Shown: positions 48,657-59,725 of the stretch, in pieces
How the letters are laid out: the number at the start of each line of letters is the position of its first letter
How positions within the stretch are numbered: the first letter of the stretch is position 1
NCBI GenBank assembly: GCA_019188255.1
Contig: JAETXT010000006.1
Coordinates: 4,960,001 to 5,024,000 of the forward strand
Direction of reading: 5' to 3'
DNA length: 64,000 nucleotides
DNA from: Verticillium longisporum
Taxonomy: Eukaryota > Ascomycota > Sordariomycetes > Glomerellales > Plectosphaerellaceae
Translations under genes and position numbers: made by a program
Notes under the pieces: generated by a model
Told to the model about the DNA's origin: nothing
Database searches by the model: none
The model's input: the letters and a program-made list of their open reading frames with translations, nothing else

Positions 48657-51600
48657 GATGGTGTATGCTGATGCCGTAGCAGACAGGCGAGCGTCGAGGT
48701 TGTTGAAGTGATCCAGGTTGATGGAGTTGTCGTCCGATCTTCAGTGCTGATGATGTATCGTGTGTTGTTGGTTGTTGGATAAGAGCGACTTCTTGGCTTG
48801 TGGTGTGGGAGCAGACCAGAGCAGACAGAGGGAGGGCCTGGCAGGGTCTTATGTGTGATCTACGGAAAGGGCCCCCAGGCTAGAGATTTGATCTCGGGCG
48901 GGATGGGGAATTGGGCAGGGCAGGCGCCTTCGACGTCGGTCTTGTCTAAGAAGGCAAGACAAGGGTTCGGCAGGCCAGAACAAGGATGGTGCACTTGTAA
49001 CGTCAGGCACAAGGCAGGAGGGGGTGTGTGGGCTTGAGGGACGTGTCGGGGGTGGGCGGAGTGTTTTGTCCTAGGCTGCAGCAAACGGTACAGCTATGCT
49101 GGGCCACTGCCACTGAACTGAGGGAGAGGGGTGGGGACGGTGGCTGGGTGGGTCGGTGGTCAGGCTTGGAAGCTTGGGTTGATTTGGCTGCTGCTTGGCA
49201 ACTGCTTGAGCCCTTCTTGCCTGCTTGAACTTTTCTGGGATGGACCAAAGTCCGACGAACGCGAACGGAGTGATACTGCGGGCGTAATTGTAAATGTTGA
49301 TTGGATTGATTGAAACCTATCGATGTGCCACTACCTTATATCGGGGACAGGGTGGCGCTGAAGTGATGCTATCGTAGTGATTGTCAGTGAAGCTGTGGCA
49401 CCCAACTGAAGTCGCGGGAAAACGGTCGATGAATCGAGTGTCCAGAGTGCAAACCACGAAGAGTCAAATGGAAGTGGCTTGAAAGGGCACACGCTCATGA
49501 TATACTACCACAAGGCATGTACCCAGGCACATTGAGCGACACAAGCACCAGTGCCCAGGCTCCCGTGTGAAGGGTCTCGCATCGCGGTTTCGCTCTCGCA
49601 TCGGTGTGGCAGAGAGCCAGATGCGCAGCAAGGACGCGACGGTCCGTCCAAGGGACGAAGGAGGGCCTCATCAGGCCAAGACAGGCCTCGTACGAATCTC
49701 GATGGACAACGGATCGACCGACGACTGACTACTGTGGCGGAGAGAAACGGAGCTCATCGACCGTCGCGGACACAGAGATGGCCCGCACTACGTCCCTCTC
49801 CCGACAGGTGCTTTGCGATAGGTGATTGGCTGCAGGGGGATCTGATCAGTTTCACCTTCTTCTGTGGATACCTCTGATTTGCTACCGAGGCAGGGCCACA
49901 AGGGAGAAAGTGCCCAATCACGCTCCCTTTTTTTGGCCGTTTCCAGGAGGTCCGTCCGAACCGCTCCATTTAAAATCCCCTTCCTTTTGACGACGGATGC
50001 GAGGTTTTTACCAGTTATTCGGGCGCTCCGTTCGTGCCTTGACCCTGCGGGTCCACGTCTGCAGGGCCCCAATGGGCCCGTCGTGTCGTGTTGGGCCAGC
50101 CTGACGGACCAGGGCGAGTGAACCTGGCGTTTCGCCCTCCTACTGGCCGTAATTACAGTAGAAACCCCCTTTCAAGGTCCTTCATCAATGCCACTCGGTA
50201 ATTGATGGACCGCTGTACTGTATAACCCTCAAGTCTCAATTTCACTTCTCCCTCGCCCTCTCTCTATCCCGTCGCGCGACACAGGTCCACCCTTGCGACC
50301 CATGACCATACTAGGTTTGTGCAGTTTGCTCTTCTGTCGCCAATTGATGGCTGCACGACGAGGCAAGGAGGGGGCGTGTAGAAAGCAGTTTGTCATGCTG
50401 AGCCCGCGGCCGCCGAGAGAAGTCCGTCAGCCCGTCAGATCCGCAGGCAGCGGCCGTGTGAGCCGTAGCCATGTCAGCAACCATTGCTGGCTATGACTCC
50501 GCGATCATGTCAGTCGACAGTAGGTGCAGCTGAAGAAGGGCCCGGGAATGGCGTCCGGGGCAGTTTCTCTGCCGCTGTCCGGCCGACTCGTTTCCTAGAG
50601 CAGCTGATACCGTCGAAACCTTGTTCAGCAGGGGAACCCGTCGTCGTATGATACCGTAATGGATGGGTTGCATCTGAGGCGGTGCGTGGCGGTGCGCTGG
50701 GTCCGTTTTGACCTTCTTGTCAGCACCATGGCGCGGGGGAGCGGTGCCAAGACGATGGAAGGACGTGGGGCCTTGATGGCACACCCATCTTTCGATTGCT
50801 GCTGCCTGCAGAAAGGGATCCTTGAGGCGATGCCCCCCCTTCAGCCCGATCCTCAGGGTCCTGTCTTACTGTTTGCTGGTTTGGGCCTAGACCCGTCCGT
50901 TTCTGCCCTTCCAAGACGTCTTGGGATCGCCGTTTTGTCTGCCACCGACACTAGATAAGGCTTGCGTGGCTCGACGTCTGCCACTGCGTGAACTTGTCAC
51001 TCACCCTCCAAACGTCGTCACTGTGCACCTGAACAGGGAACAACCGTATCATTGATAACCAACAGCGATCAGTGAGCGATTTGGGATGACGGAGGTGATC
51101 CATCGATTCTCCCGCTCGCTGATCTTTTCGTTGTCTTTTTTGGGACAGCGACATGACCACGATGAATGTCCCCTCCCCGATGACAACGGCATCGCAGCGA
51201 GTCCCTGGCGCATGCGGGGAGTGTACCGGCACCTGTCAAACGGAGTCCTTGAGCCGTTTGACCCCTCTTTGGATCACCCCATTGAATCAACCCATCAAAA
51301 TACTTTTCGATCCCACCTGTTTCTTCGATGCAACACGGCGACACGATTTCCCTCGGCAGTCTCTGACCCTTCCCCCTCCCCTGTTGCCACGACGGCCACC
51401 ATCACCAGATCCTTGTGATATTGGAAGGAAACGGCCGAACATCCAATCACCAGAGTTTTGGCTTTCTTCACAACACTTCTAGCGTGGGACGACATGCATC
51501 GGGTTTCGGGCGCTGATCAACTTTCCCATCCTGATTGAAACAGGAAACCACCACCCCCCCACTTGTGACCATATTTTTTTTCCCAATTACCCTTCATCAT

Positions 51601-54600
51601 TCGATACACGTCTTCCGTTTTCTGGTGACTAATCTCCCTGCAGCGTCAGACAGCGTCAGACAGATCTCGATGGAAGGATGGTGCAAGAAAATGTTTGCTT
51701 CTCTTTGCTTCTGTACTGTCAGGACCACCCAGCTGGACCAAATGTGTGGCGACAAGCAACGTCTCGGCTCCGCGTCGATCCCCTGCCCACAAGGCCACGG
51801 GTCCACGCGTTCGCCAGATCGCCCCTAGTGCACTGCATATCCGGCCAGATCGAAAGCGTCTGGAATCGTCGTGTGGCTCATCGCCCTCCTCCTCTGTCGC
51901 TGCTCGCTCAGTACCCAACATTGGGGGAGAATAAAGATCGGCCCTGCACGAGGAAGTCATGCTCCTTATATTCTGCCTGCGGACGTCCATCGCTCGATAC
52001 TGCCTCTACAAGCGATCTCTGCGAGGGATGCCCCAGCCCCTGGTAACCGTGCGATGATCGTCAGATAACCAGGCCTCTGCTTCCTGCGACTCTCTCTGGA
52101 CGCGACCACCATCGGATTCGGTATGGCCCTACGGGATGGATATCCGATTGATGAAATGCCCTGCACAAGGTCCAGGCTTCATTTCGCCTACCTCCTTGGG
52201 GTGTACACCAACCACGGGCGGACCTACCTACTGTACCTCGGCTTTCTCTACTCAAGCAGCACAACGAGCATCGACTGGCACAAGCTCCCGTCTCCTATCC
52301 ATCGTTGCGACGCGTTTGCTATGACTGGTGCCCATGACGGGACTGTTCCGAGCAACACGGATGGCAGCCATCTAGCTTCAAAGGCTAACCAAGAGAGACC
52401 TGGCACCGATGCCTCTTGGCCACACACACCACACACACTTTTCTAGTGCTCGAGTTGTACGGTTCGTCGACCGGAACTCACACCGCGCTGGGCCGGACAT
52501 GTTGCCCACTATGCACTATGCCTGTTGGGACATGGCGTTGATCCTGGCAACGATCAAAGTTGAAATTTGACTTGCAACGGCCTCCAAGGTCAACCGATTG
52601 TGGCGCTGACAAACCATCTGTCACCTCTAGGTTTTCACCATTTCGTCCGTTACTGTGCACTACCAGCATCGCACGCAACGCTTGATGCCATATCGAAACA
52701 TCAGACGGGAGGGGGCAAGACGGACTTCACCAAAGGCGATACTGCCAACGATGGAACTGTTTTGTTGCGCTGAGCCCCCTGCACATTGGACTTTTGTCCA
52801 GAGGCGTCAGCCGCAAAAAGGCGGAAACAGCTCTGGACCTCGCTTGCCGCAGCAACGTGACACCAGCCACAGCCGCCACCTCAGTCTTCTGAGGTTGCAG
52901 ACAGTCTGCAGCAGACAGTCTCGACCTTTGAAGCCTCGACCTTTGAAGCCTCGACCTTTGAAGCCTGCGATGTAACAGTGTGCGGAACGCCACCGTGGCA
53001 AGCCGCTCAAGTGCCCCTTCGCTCTCGTCTCCATCCTCATGCCACCCGCGCTCGCGAGACGGTCTAGACCTTTGGCTGCTTCAGAGGGGCGTGAGCGTAG
53101 CATACGCCTTGCTTCCCTCCTGTCGACTGTTCTGGACCTGGACATCTCATCTCATGGTGGTCATTGGGACCGCAAGTGCAGGTCCGCAGCCTGGACCGGA
53201 CTTCTGCTCGCATATCTGGTCGTGGTCGACATGTTGCTGCAGTCCTTCAAAGGGTACTGCAAGGAGGTGCTGCGACGCGCGCACTAAACACATGGGCCAG
53301 ACAACGCCCGGTGCTATCCTGTGTCGTGAGGTACTTTTGCTGCCTCATCCGGCCGAATCGCAAACCTGGTCCGGCAAAAGATTTCAACTTTGTGTGCGTC
53401 CATCAAAGGCAAATCGCCCCCGTCTTGGCTGGTTCTGGCCCCCAGGTGGATTTTCAGGGCCAGATCAGAGGACGGGGCTGCTTTGGAAACTCGCCGGGCA
53501 GAGGCTCCCGTCGTGACAAATTTGGGGCTCTCTATTGGATGAATCACCTTTCCGTGGTGGGCATCTTCAGCTCGGAAGAGTCTACATTGTAATTCGACCC
53601 TCGCCAAATCGATAGGATGAAGCCATGCAAGAATGCAAGGGCCCAAGGCCGCTCGCGCTCGCGGTTCGACCCAGCTGGGTGGTTGAGGCGGTTACTGACA
53701 TGGAGCGGCGACGGCGAGGCCGGCCGCCACGAAGGCCATGAGGCGTTTTTTAAGATACACAAAGCTCCGCTTGTGATATGAGATGTGTCGAGGCAGGCAA
53801 CAAAGGCCCAACTGGCATTGATCGATGAATGGCGCCAGCGACGTATTGCATTGGATTTGGGTAGTGATTCCATGTCATCACCACGGCTCTGGGCGAGGTC
53901 TGTGTCACGTTCCTCGGAGCTGTAGTGGGCAAGCAAGGTAACAGCTCGAGAACTCTGACCAGATAACGTGATAACCGCCAAGGCTTGGTGAGTGTCAAGC
54001 CTGCTGCGTTGTGCGTCCTCCGTAAAGATGCGAGGACAAGTGGCGAGCAAACAGTGTCAACCTCCGACTTCTGCTTGGGGCAGGATACGACAGCTAACCA
54101 CTCCTTCGGGTCCGCAGGGTCACCAGTTTATAGCCATGGCTCTTCAACTACTGCTTTCCTTACAGCCGCTGTCACTGTCGATAAGGGCAGCTGCCTTTCT
54201 GTCGATCCAGAACAATCACCTACGAGTGGTTTCAAACAAGCCATGACAGATGCTTTGAAAGGAATATGCTCGAGACAACAGTATGCCATGTTCTCAAGCC
54301 CCATCAATGCCTGGAGAATAAGACAACAATCAAAAATCCGACCTCGACTTTAACTGGCAAACAGGCCAGGAATCTCGATGGTGACATATCCATCTATTGC
54401 CTCATCCTGATGCTGACGCGTCCGCAAGTGACCCCGTCGCCGGCCGAGCGGCAGCAAACTCACAACACCCGCGCCCTCACCACGATGTTCGCTCGGCTGA
54501 CGGCACAACCCAACAGAATCACGTTGAGCCGTGGCCTAGCTCGCTGGGTACGAATGCGGATCCACTCCAATCCTTGTGCTGTCGGAAAATGGTCGATTAG

Positions 54601-54978
54601 GACGAGCGCTTGACGGGGAAAGCCTCCGACCCTGGTGATGACATGTTGGAGACGCGACTGTCTTTTGTCTGGGTATATCGATAGCGCGGCAGTCATGGCT
54701 CCCTTGGTCATGAATTGACGAGGAAGGCCGCGCAGATGTGCTGTCCTCCAGGAAGGAAGATTGTTGAGTAAGGCATCGTGAAGGACGAGTGACTTGCAAA
54801 CCGACTGTAGTGATCCAGACACCTCTATTAAAAGCATGAAACCTGTCTCGAGGATGATCACTTACAGCCTCGCAGAATCAGCACAGCTCTATAGTCATCC
54901 TCCACAGACAGCCATCACTCAACGGCCAGACAGCCCACCCCAACGAACAAGTCGCGACTCGACCCGGAACTCGGCGCC
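48657..54978. other. 6.3-kb gene-poor block
   Basis: The longest stretch without a recognisable gene. Many short open frames on both strands, none with a motif. Contains the 15-bp triplicate repeat at 52921-52965 and scattered TACC clusters (about 52187-52245). Could contain lncRNA or unrecognised small genes. Confidence 0.5.
52921..52965. repeat. 15-bp tandem repeat, three copies
   Basis: Three perfect copies of tcgacctttgaagcc, preceded by two direct copies of cagacagtct at about 52897-52921. Confidence 0.9.
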
Positions 54979-55890
54979 ATGTCGTCAACCCTGAAAACGG
55001 GGAAGAAGCCCGGAAGCGAAGCAGACGCACATCAGCTTCGAGCCTGGTTCGAAGGTTTCATAGGCAACGTGATGCGCACACTTGCATACCCCGGACACAT
55101 ACACGAGACCAAGATCCCGATCCAGGCCCCCGACGGCACGGCCATGACGCTGCACCGCTTCGCGACCCGCGACATGGCCGATTCGCCCACGGCCCAGCCC
55201 GCCGTTCTCCACGTCCACGGCGGCGGCATGATCAGCAGCAGCGTCTCCCTGTACGCCCCCGCCATCCCAGCTATGTCGCCCGCGCCGGCCTTGCCTTTTT
55301 CTCTGTCGAGTACCGCCTGGCGCCCGGGCACCCCGGCGACGGTCCCGTCGCGGATGTCTATGCCGCGCTGGGCTTCCTCTCCGCGTACGCCGCCGAGTGG
55401 AACGTCGACCCGGCGTGGCTGGCTATCACGGGCGACTCGGCGGGCGGCGGGCTCGCAGCCGGCGCGGCGCTCCTGGTCAGAAACGGGAACCCGACGCCGC
55501 CGCTCGCGAAGCAGCTCTTGATCTATCCCAGGCTCGACGATCGGACGGGGTTTCGGGGCGGCGGCGCGCTCGAGCGGTACCACTTCTGGACCGCCGCGTA
55601 CAATCGCACGGCGTGGGAGGCGGTGCTCGGCGCCGGCAGGGCGGGGGCCGCCGATGCGGGGGTCCCGATCCGCGTGGCGCCGGGATGAGCCCGCGACCTG
55701 TCGGGTCTGCCGTCTGCCTATGTGGAAATCGGAGGACTGGACCTTGTTTGTCGGCGAGACGGCTGCGTTTGTTGAGCGACTCGTGGCTGGGGACGTGGGT
55801 GTTGAGTTTCACCTGCTGCCTGGACTCGTACACGGGTTCGACTGCTGCGGCATGTTGAGCTGGGCTCAGAAGGCGATGGAGCCAAGGTGA
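54979..55890 (+). pseudogene. Alpha/beta-hydrolase (HSL-type esterase/lipase), broken
   Basis: The ATG at 54979 opens a frame with an HGGG oxyanion motif at 80-83. The downstream family sequence is recovered only by changing frame near 55265-55269 (one C missing in a C run). The second frame holds VEYRLAPGHP, the nucleophile elbow GDSAGGG, and a long catalytic core. It then meets an in-frame TGA at 55686-55688 where an Arg codon (CGA to TGA) would fit, and shifts again near 55740-55745 (one extra T) into LFVGETAAFVERL and the catalytic HGFD, ending at 55890. Three lesions in 0.9 kb make a functional product unlikely unless the two homopolymer indels are sequence errors; the TGA would still truncate it. 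The family is the hormone-sensitive-lipase-like esterases; substrate unknown. Confidence 0.8.
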
Positions 55891-57484
55891 GAGCCCTGAA
55901 GAGCTTCTAGCGCGGAGCTCTCGAAGCTGACGGGGTGAGCTGCTATGCGGCAACTGTCTAGTGCATGACTGTCTACATTCGCCAAGTATCAATGAGTGAC
56001 CGCTTTCAATTTGTAGACTATTGTTTCTGTTGGAAGTGCTCCATGATCCGCATGGTGCTCCTGTAGCTGGCCTACACAGATCTCGTGAGCAATCCACGTT
56101 CACCCCAGTAAGAGGCAACAAGCCTTCCCAGGACTTGTGCGCCAAGCAGGAAACAAAGTCAGCCCATTTAACCACATTCAGACCTCGTAGGTTCGTGTGT
56201 GTACTCTACAGAAAAGGGGGGGATGGACTCCATGAGCCGGCCCTATGCGAACCCTGCTACGGCGTCGGAGGGGAGTTTCTCTGCCCAGTTCAGGATGCAT
56301 CCCTTCGCCCCAGCAAATCGGGATGCTGTAAGATCTTTAACCACTGGTGCCTGGATGTCTTGGCGGCACAAGAAAGACGCATCGTCGAACCGGTCGAGAA
56401 CGCAGCACAAAGGAGGCGAGAGGCGGGAAAGAGAAAGTCCTCCATCTTGGCGCATCCGTTCGTATTAACTACTGTCCCACGGCGGCGCAGCATGCCCTGA
56501 GTGGCCTCGACGACCCAGCGAGCTGCAGAGTCGCCCAAAGTTCCACTCCCTCACAGGGCTGCATGCACCGCCGGTCCGAAGGAAGGATTCGTGGCCAGGC
56601 GCGAGCACTACTAAGGGGAGGCCGGGATCCCAGCTCGAGCGGCGGTGGCGGCGGCGGCGGATGATGGACGCAGTCCTAATTTCCCCGCGGCTTAATTCAG
56701 CGGAGCGTTCGGCCGCCCTTTGCGCTGGTTTCTGAGGCCCCATTTCTGCCTCCGCGAACCGGGTAGGCCGGGGCAATGCTTGGATAGGTGGTGTTAATGG
56801 CTACGCCGCAGGCTCGCATGGAAAAGCGCAGGCGCGCCTTGGAACTGACTGATCCCCGTCCAGGCTCCAGAGCAAGTCTGCCTTCTGAATCGTCTCCAAC
56901 GCGGCGATGGACGTGTCTTATAACGTTGTAACGCAGCGATACGTGGAAAGAATGTTGCCTGCGGGCGTACTCGCCGTCGCTGTCTAGCCGGTGGCGTCGT
57001 GATCCTTCCACTCGGCAGATATCACGTCTTCGAGTTCCAGGCATGGTGGGCTTGGCGCCTTCTTCTTTGGTGAGTTCATCCCAGGGATGTAGTGATGGGT
57101 ACGATAGCGAATATGGCGACCGAGATCCGGCGAAGTGGACAACGTGCCCTCCGAGGGCAATTAGTCCGGTCTCCAACGTTCTCTTGAGCAGTTTGTGCGA
57201 GCTAAGCTGAGAGTGTAGTGGAAAAGCAAGATTAAAATTAAGATTCGGATGAGTTTGGATTTTGCCCTCAACACTCTGAAGGGACCATGTCATTGCAGTA
57301 ACAAGCGTGGAGACTGACACCCTCCCTTGGCAGCTGCGAACCCATGTTACTGAACCTGGCCTCCCCTGCTCTATCTATCGTGGTGCCAAGAAGGGAACAT
57401 CGCCCATAAGGGGTAGTCAGGCCGACATGTCGGCGCCCCGTCAAAGGCCACCATTAGGACTTCCACAGCGCGCCCTGCTGGGCC
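55891..57484. other. Intergenic region
   Basis: 1.6 kb between the broken esterase and the 3' end of the second Clr5 gene. A GGC trinucleotide run at about 56640-56660; otherwise nothing recognised. Long minus-strand frames over 55477-56175 and 56697-57320 have no domain features. Confidence 0.5.
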
Positions 57485-59725
57485 TTAAGCCGCTGCTGGT
57501 GCTGTAGAAGATGACGGCCGCAAGCCTGCCAGACACACCGGCAAACGAAGCAGAGGGTGTGCATCAAGTGTATCCGTCTCATCAACATGTTCCACGGGAT
57601 GTGGATCCTCGGCGAAGCAGCATATCATCTTGCAACTGAGCAAAAGCTCAGTGCTCTTGAGCGTCTGGCCATATCGCTGCCTCACACGTTTCATCCACGG
57701 CTTGATTTGCAAAACGGAGTGGTAGCAGTAGACGTCTGGCCTGCCACGTATGCCAAACACGAGCTTGTTTGCAACGCAGTAGTTCCAGGTAGTCACGAGT
57801 TGCTCTCGGTGGGCGTTGCCGCTTTGGTCGGCAAAAGCCGAGAGCTGGATGCGTACGTAGCGGAAGGCCATGTCGTCTTCGGTTGAACTGACGTACTTGT
57901 GGCTCAGGTGACCCAGCTGGTCGTACAGGTGGGACATACGATAGGTACTGGTATGATCGTAGAGCATCGAGAGATCCATCCATGTCCTGACGGCGAGTGG
58001 CGACTGTGAGCCGTAGGTGGACTCAATCTCCTCAGCCACAGATGGCATGGCACTCCAAATGAGACTTGAGAGGGCAGCAGGGCCGTGCTTCTGTCGTATC
58101 TGGTACATGTTGGTGAAGATGAGCCGGAGCGGGTGCAGCCGCTCGTAGTTCCTGGTAGCGTACGCTGCTAGATACCGGGACAAGGCCGTCATCATGCCGG
58201 GATGTCGATTTGACATACCGAACAACAGTTCCTTGATGCCTTGCGCGGAAAGCTGTCGTAGGTCAACCTCTAACCGCCGGAATGCGTGCATGAGGAGATT
58301 GCCGGCCAGGTCGTTTCTTTGTTGTTCGAACAACTTGCCAGCTTCAAACAGCATGTGACTCGACCCGGCACCCCACAACAGCAGCGACGCCCACCCGTGC
58401 TGATGGGCATCGCTGCGATCATTTTGCTGACAGTGCATCAAAGCCTTCCTCATGTTGATCACGAGGATCTCCTGCGCGCGTATGAGGTCTGGTGATCGCA
58501 AATAGCCAGGTGCTGGGGGTGGGGAAGGCGTACGAACGCGAATATGCGAGGGCAGTTCCGACGCCGTTTCAAAGTCGACAAGGTCATATTCTGTCACACC
58601 TTTGCGCCTGAGATAAGTCGCCAGGTTGACGACTTTGCCGTTGCGTGTAAACTCGGATATTTTGCCCTCTGCATCTCTTTCGAATTTTGTCGACAGTAGC
58701 ATCTTGACTTCGTCCTCCGTGTTGTTCTTTACAAAACCCCACTGTGAGAACCTCGTCTTGTACATTTTGGGACTGGCTTTTGTCAGCGTGGGAGGCATTC
58801 GCACGGCGGAGGGTTGTATGCTAACGTTGCTTCGAATCCGTGTCGCTCGTTCATTATGCGGATAACCTCCTTCAAGGGCTTGCGTTGGTCGAGATATAGC
58901 TCTCGAATCGTTGGCTTGAATGCCTCCCATGTTTCGGTTGGAACTTGTTCCCGAGACGGGCGACCAGTGGCACGCTGCTTTGAGGCTCCCTTTGATTGGA
59001 GGCTGGACTTTCGTCGCATCTACTCTCGTTAGTCTCGGATCCTGGAAATGGACCTGGGGGTTAACCTTTTGGGAAGTGTTACTTGTATGGACCCCGGAAG
59101 AACTCAGCGGTCGATGGGTTGAGGTTGGTGCCGACTCTTCAAACGATATTATATGAGGCAATGAATCGTGGGCGGCTTGATCCGTGATGGGATCAAAGCT
59201 CTCGATGGTGCCGACCGACCCTCCAGTATGCGGAAAAGATGACACAGTTGAGAAGGATGGGTCATTCCAAAAGCCGGAGCTTTCATACTGGGCAGGCAAG
59301 AGCCCTTCAGCAGTGGTGGAGGGCATCGATCCCGGAACATCTACGCATGATGTTGATGGCTGAAGGGGGACGCCCAAGCTTGGATCTAGATTGTATGCTT
59401 GGTACAGTCTGTGGGTATCACTGACGTCAAACGAGTTCGGCAGCACGCCTTCGGACTGGGTTGCGCTGTAGAACAGGTCGTCATCTGGGTATTCATGGCT
59501 TCCAAAGTCGTCGGCAGGAAAGTCTGCAGGCTGGGTGGGTGGTTGTGTCCAGTCGTACGAGGTACTGTAATCATTGCATGTTGTTCTCTCCCGGACATGG
59601 AAAGCCGGGGTCTCGCTTGGATAGTGATACGGAGAGTAATACTCGGTTGGCGTGGCCTGGACAGACCTGACTCCTTGGCCGTGGGACCGAGACTTGTTAT
59701 GAGGTGAGCCAGAATTTTGCGCCAT
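57485..59725 (-). CDS. Clr5-domain protein (second of two)
   Basis: Three exons on the minus strand: 59725-59066, 59019-58826, 58772-57485, giving 713 aa. Introns are 46 bp (GTTAAC donor, ACTAAC branch, GTAG acceptor) and 53 bp (GTTAGC donor, GCTGAC branch). The first ~220 residues are disordered and rich in Ser, Thr, Tyr, Gln and Pro. The Clr5 domain (about 246-300) reads VPTETWEAFKPTIRELYLDQ, then KEVIRIMNERHGFEATP and, across the second intron, KMYKTRFSQWGF. The C-terminal ~400 residues are predicted helical. An in-frame upstream extension to 59890 exists but begins with GTG, so the first ATG at 59725 is chosen. It shares domain type and splice position in the Clr5 motif with the gene at 29502 but is otherwise diverged, with a long extra N terminus. 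Confidence 0.87.
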   Translation of the reverse strand: MAQNSGSPHNKSRSHGQGVRSVQATPTEYYSPYHYPSETPAFHVRERTTCNDYSTSYDWTQPPTQPADFPADDFGSHEYPDDDLFYSATQSEGVLPNSFDVSDTHRLYQAYNLDPSLGVPLQPSTSCVDVPGSMPSTTAEGLLPAQYESSGFWNDPSFSTVSSFPHTGGSVGTIESFDPITDQAAHDSLPHIISFEESAPTSTHRPLSSSGVHTSNTSQKVNPQVHFQDPRLTRVDATKVQPPIKGSLKAACHWSPVSGTSSNRNMGGIQANDSRAISRPTQALEGGYPHNERATRIRSNVSIQPSAVRMPPTLTKASPKMYKTRFSQWGFVKNNTEDEVKMLLSTKFERDAEGKISEFTRNGKVVNLATYLRRKGVTEYDLVDFETASELPSHIRVRTPSPPPAPGYLRSPDLIRAQEILVINMRKALMHCQQNDRSDAHQHGWASLLLWGAGSSHMLFEAGKLFEQQRNDLAGNLLMHAFRRLEVDLRQLSAQGIKELLFGMSNRHPGMMTALSRYLAAYATRNYERLHPLRLIFTNMYQIRQKHGPAALSSLIWSAMPSVAEEIESTYGSQSPLAVRTWMDLSMLYDHTSTYRMSHLYDQLGHLSHKYVSSTEDDMAFRYVRIQLSAFADQSGNAHREQLVTTWNYCVANKLVFGIRGRPDVYCYHSVLQIKPWMKRVRQRYGQTLKSTELLLSCKMICCFAEDPHPVEHVDETDTLDAHPLLRLPVCLAGLRPSSSTAPAAA

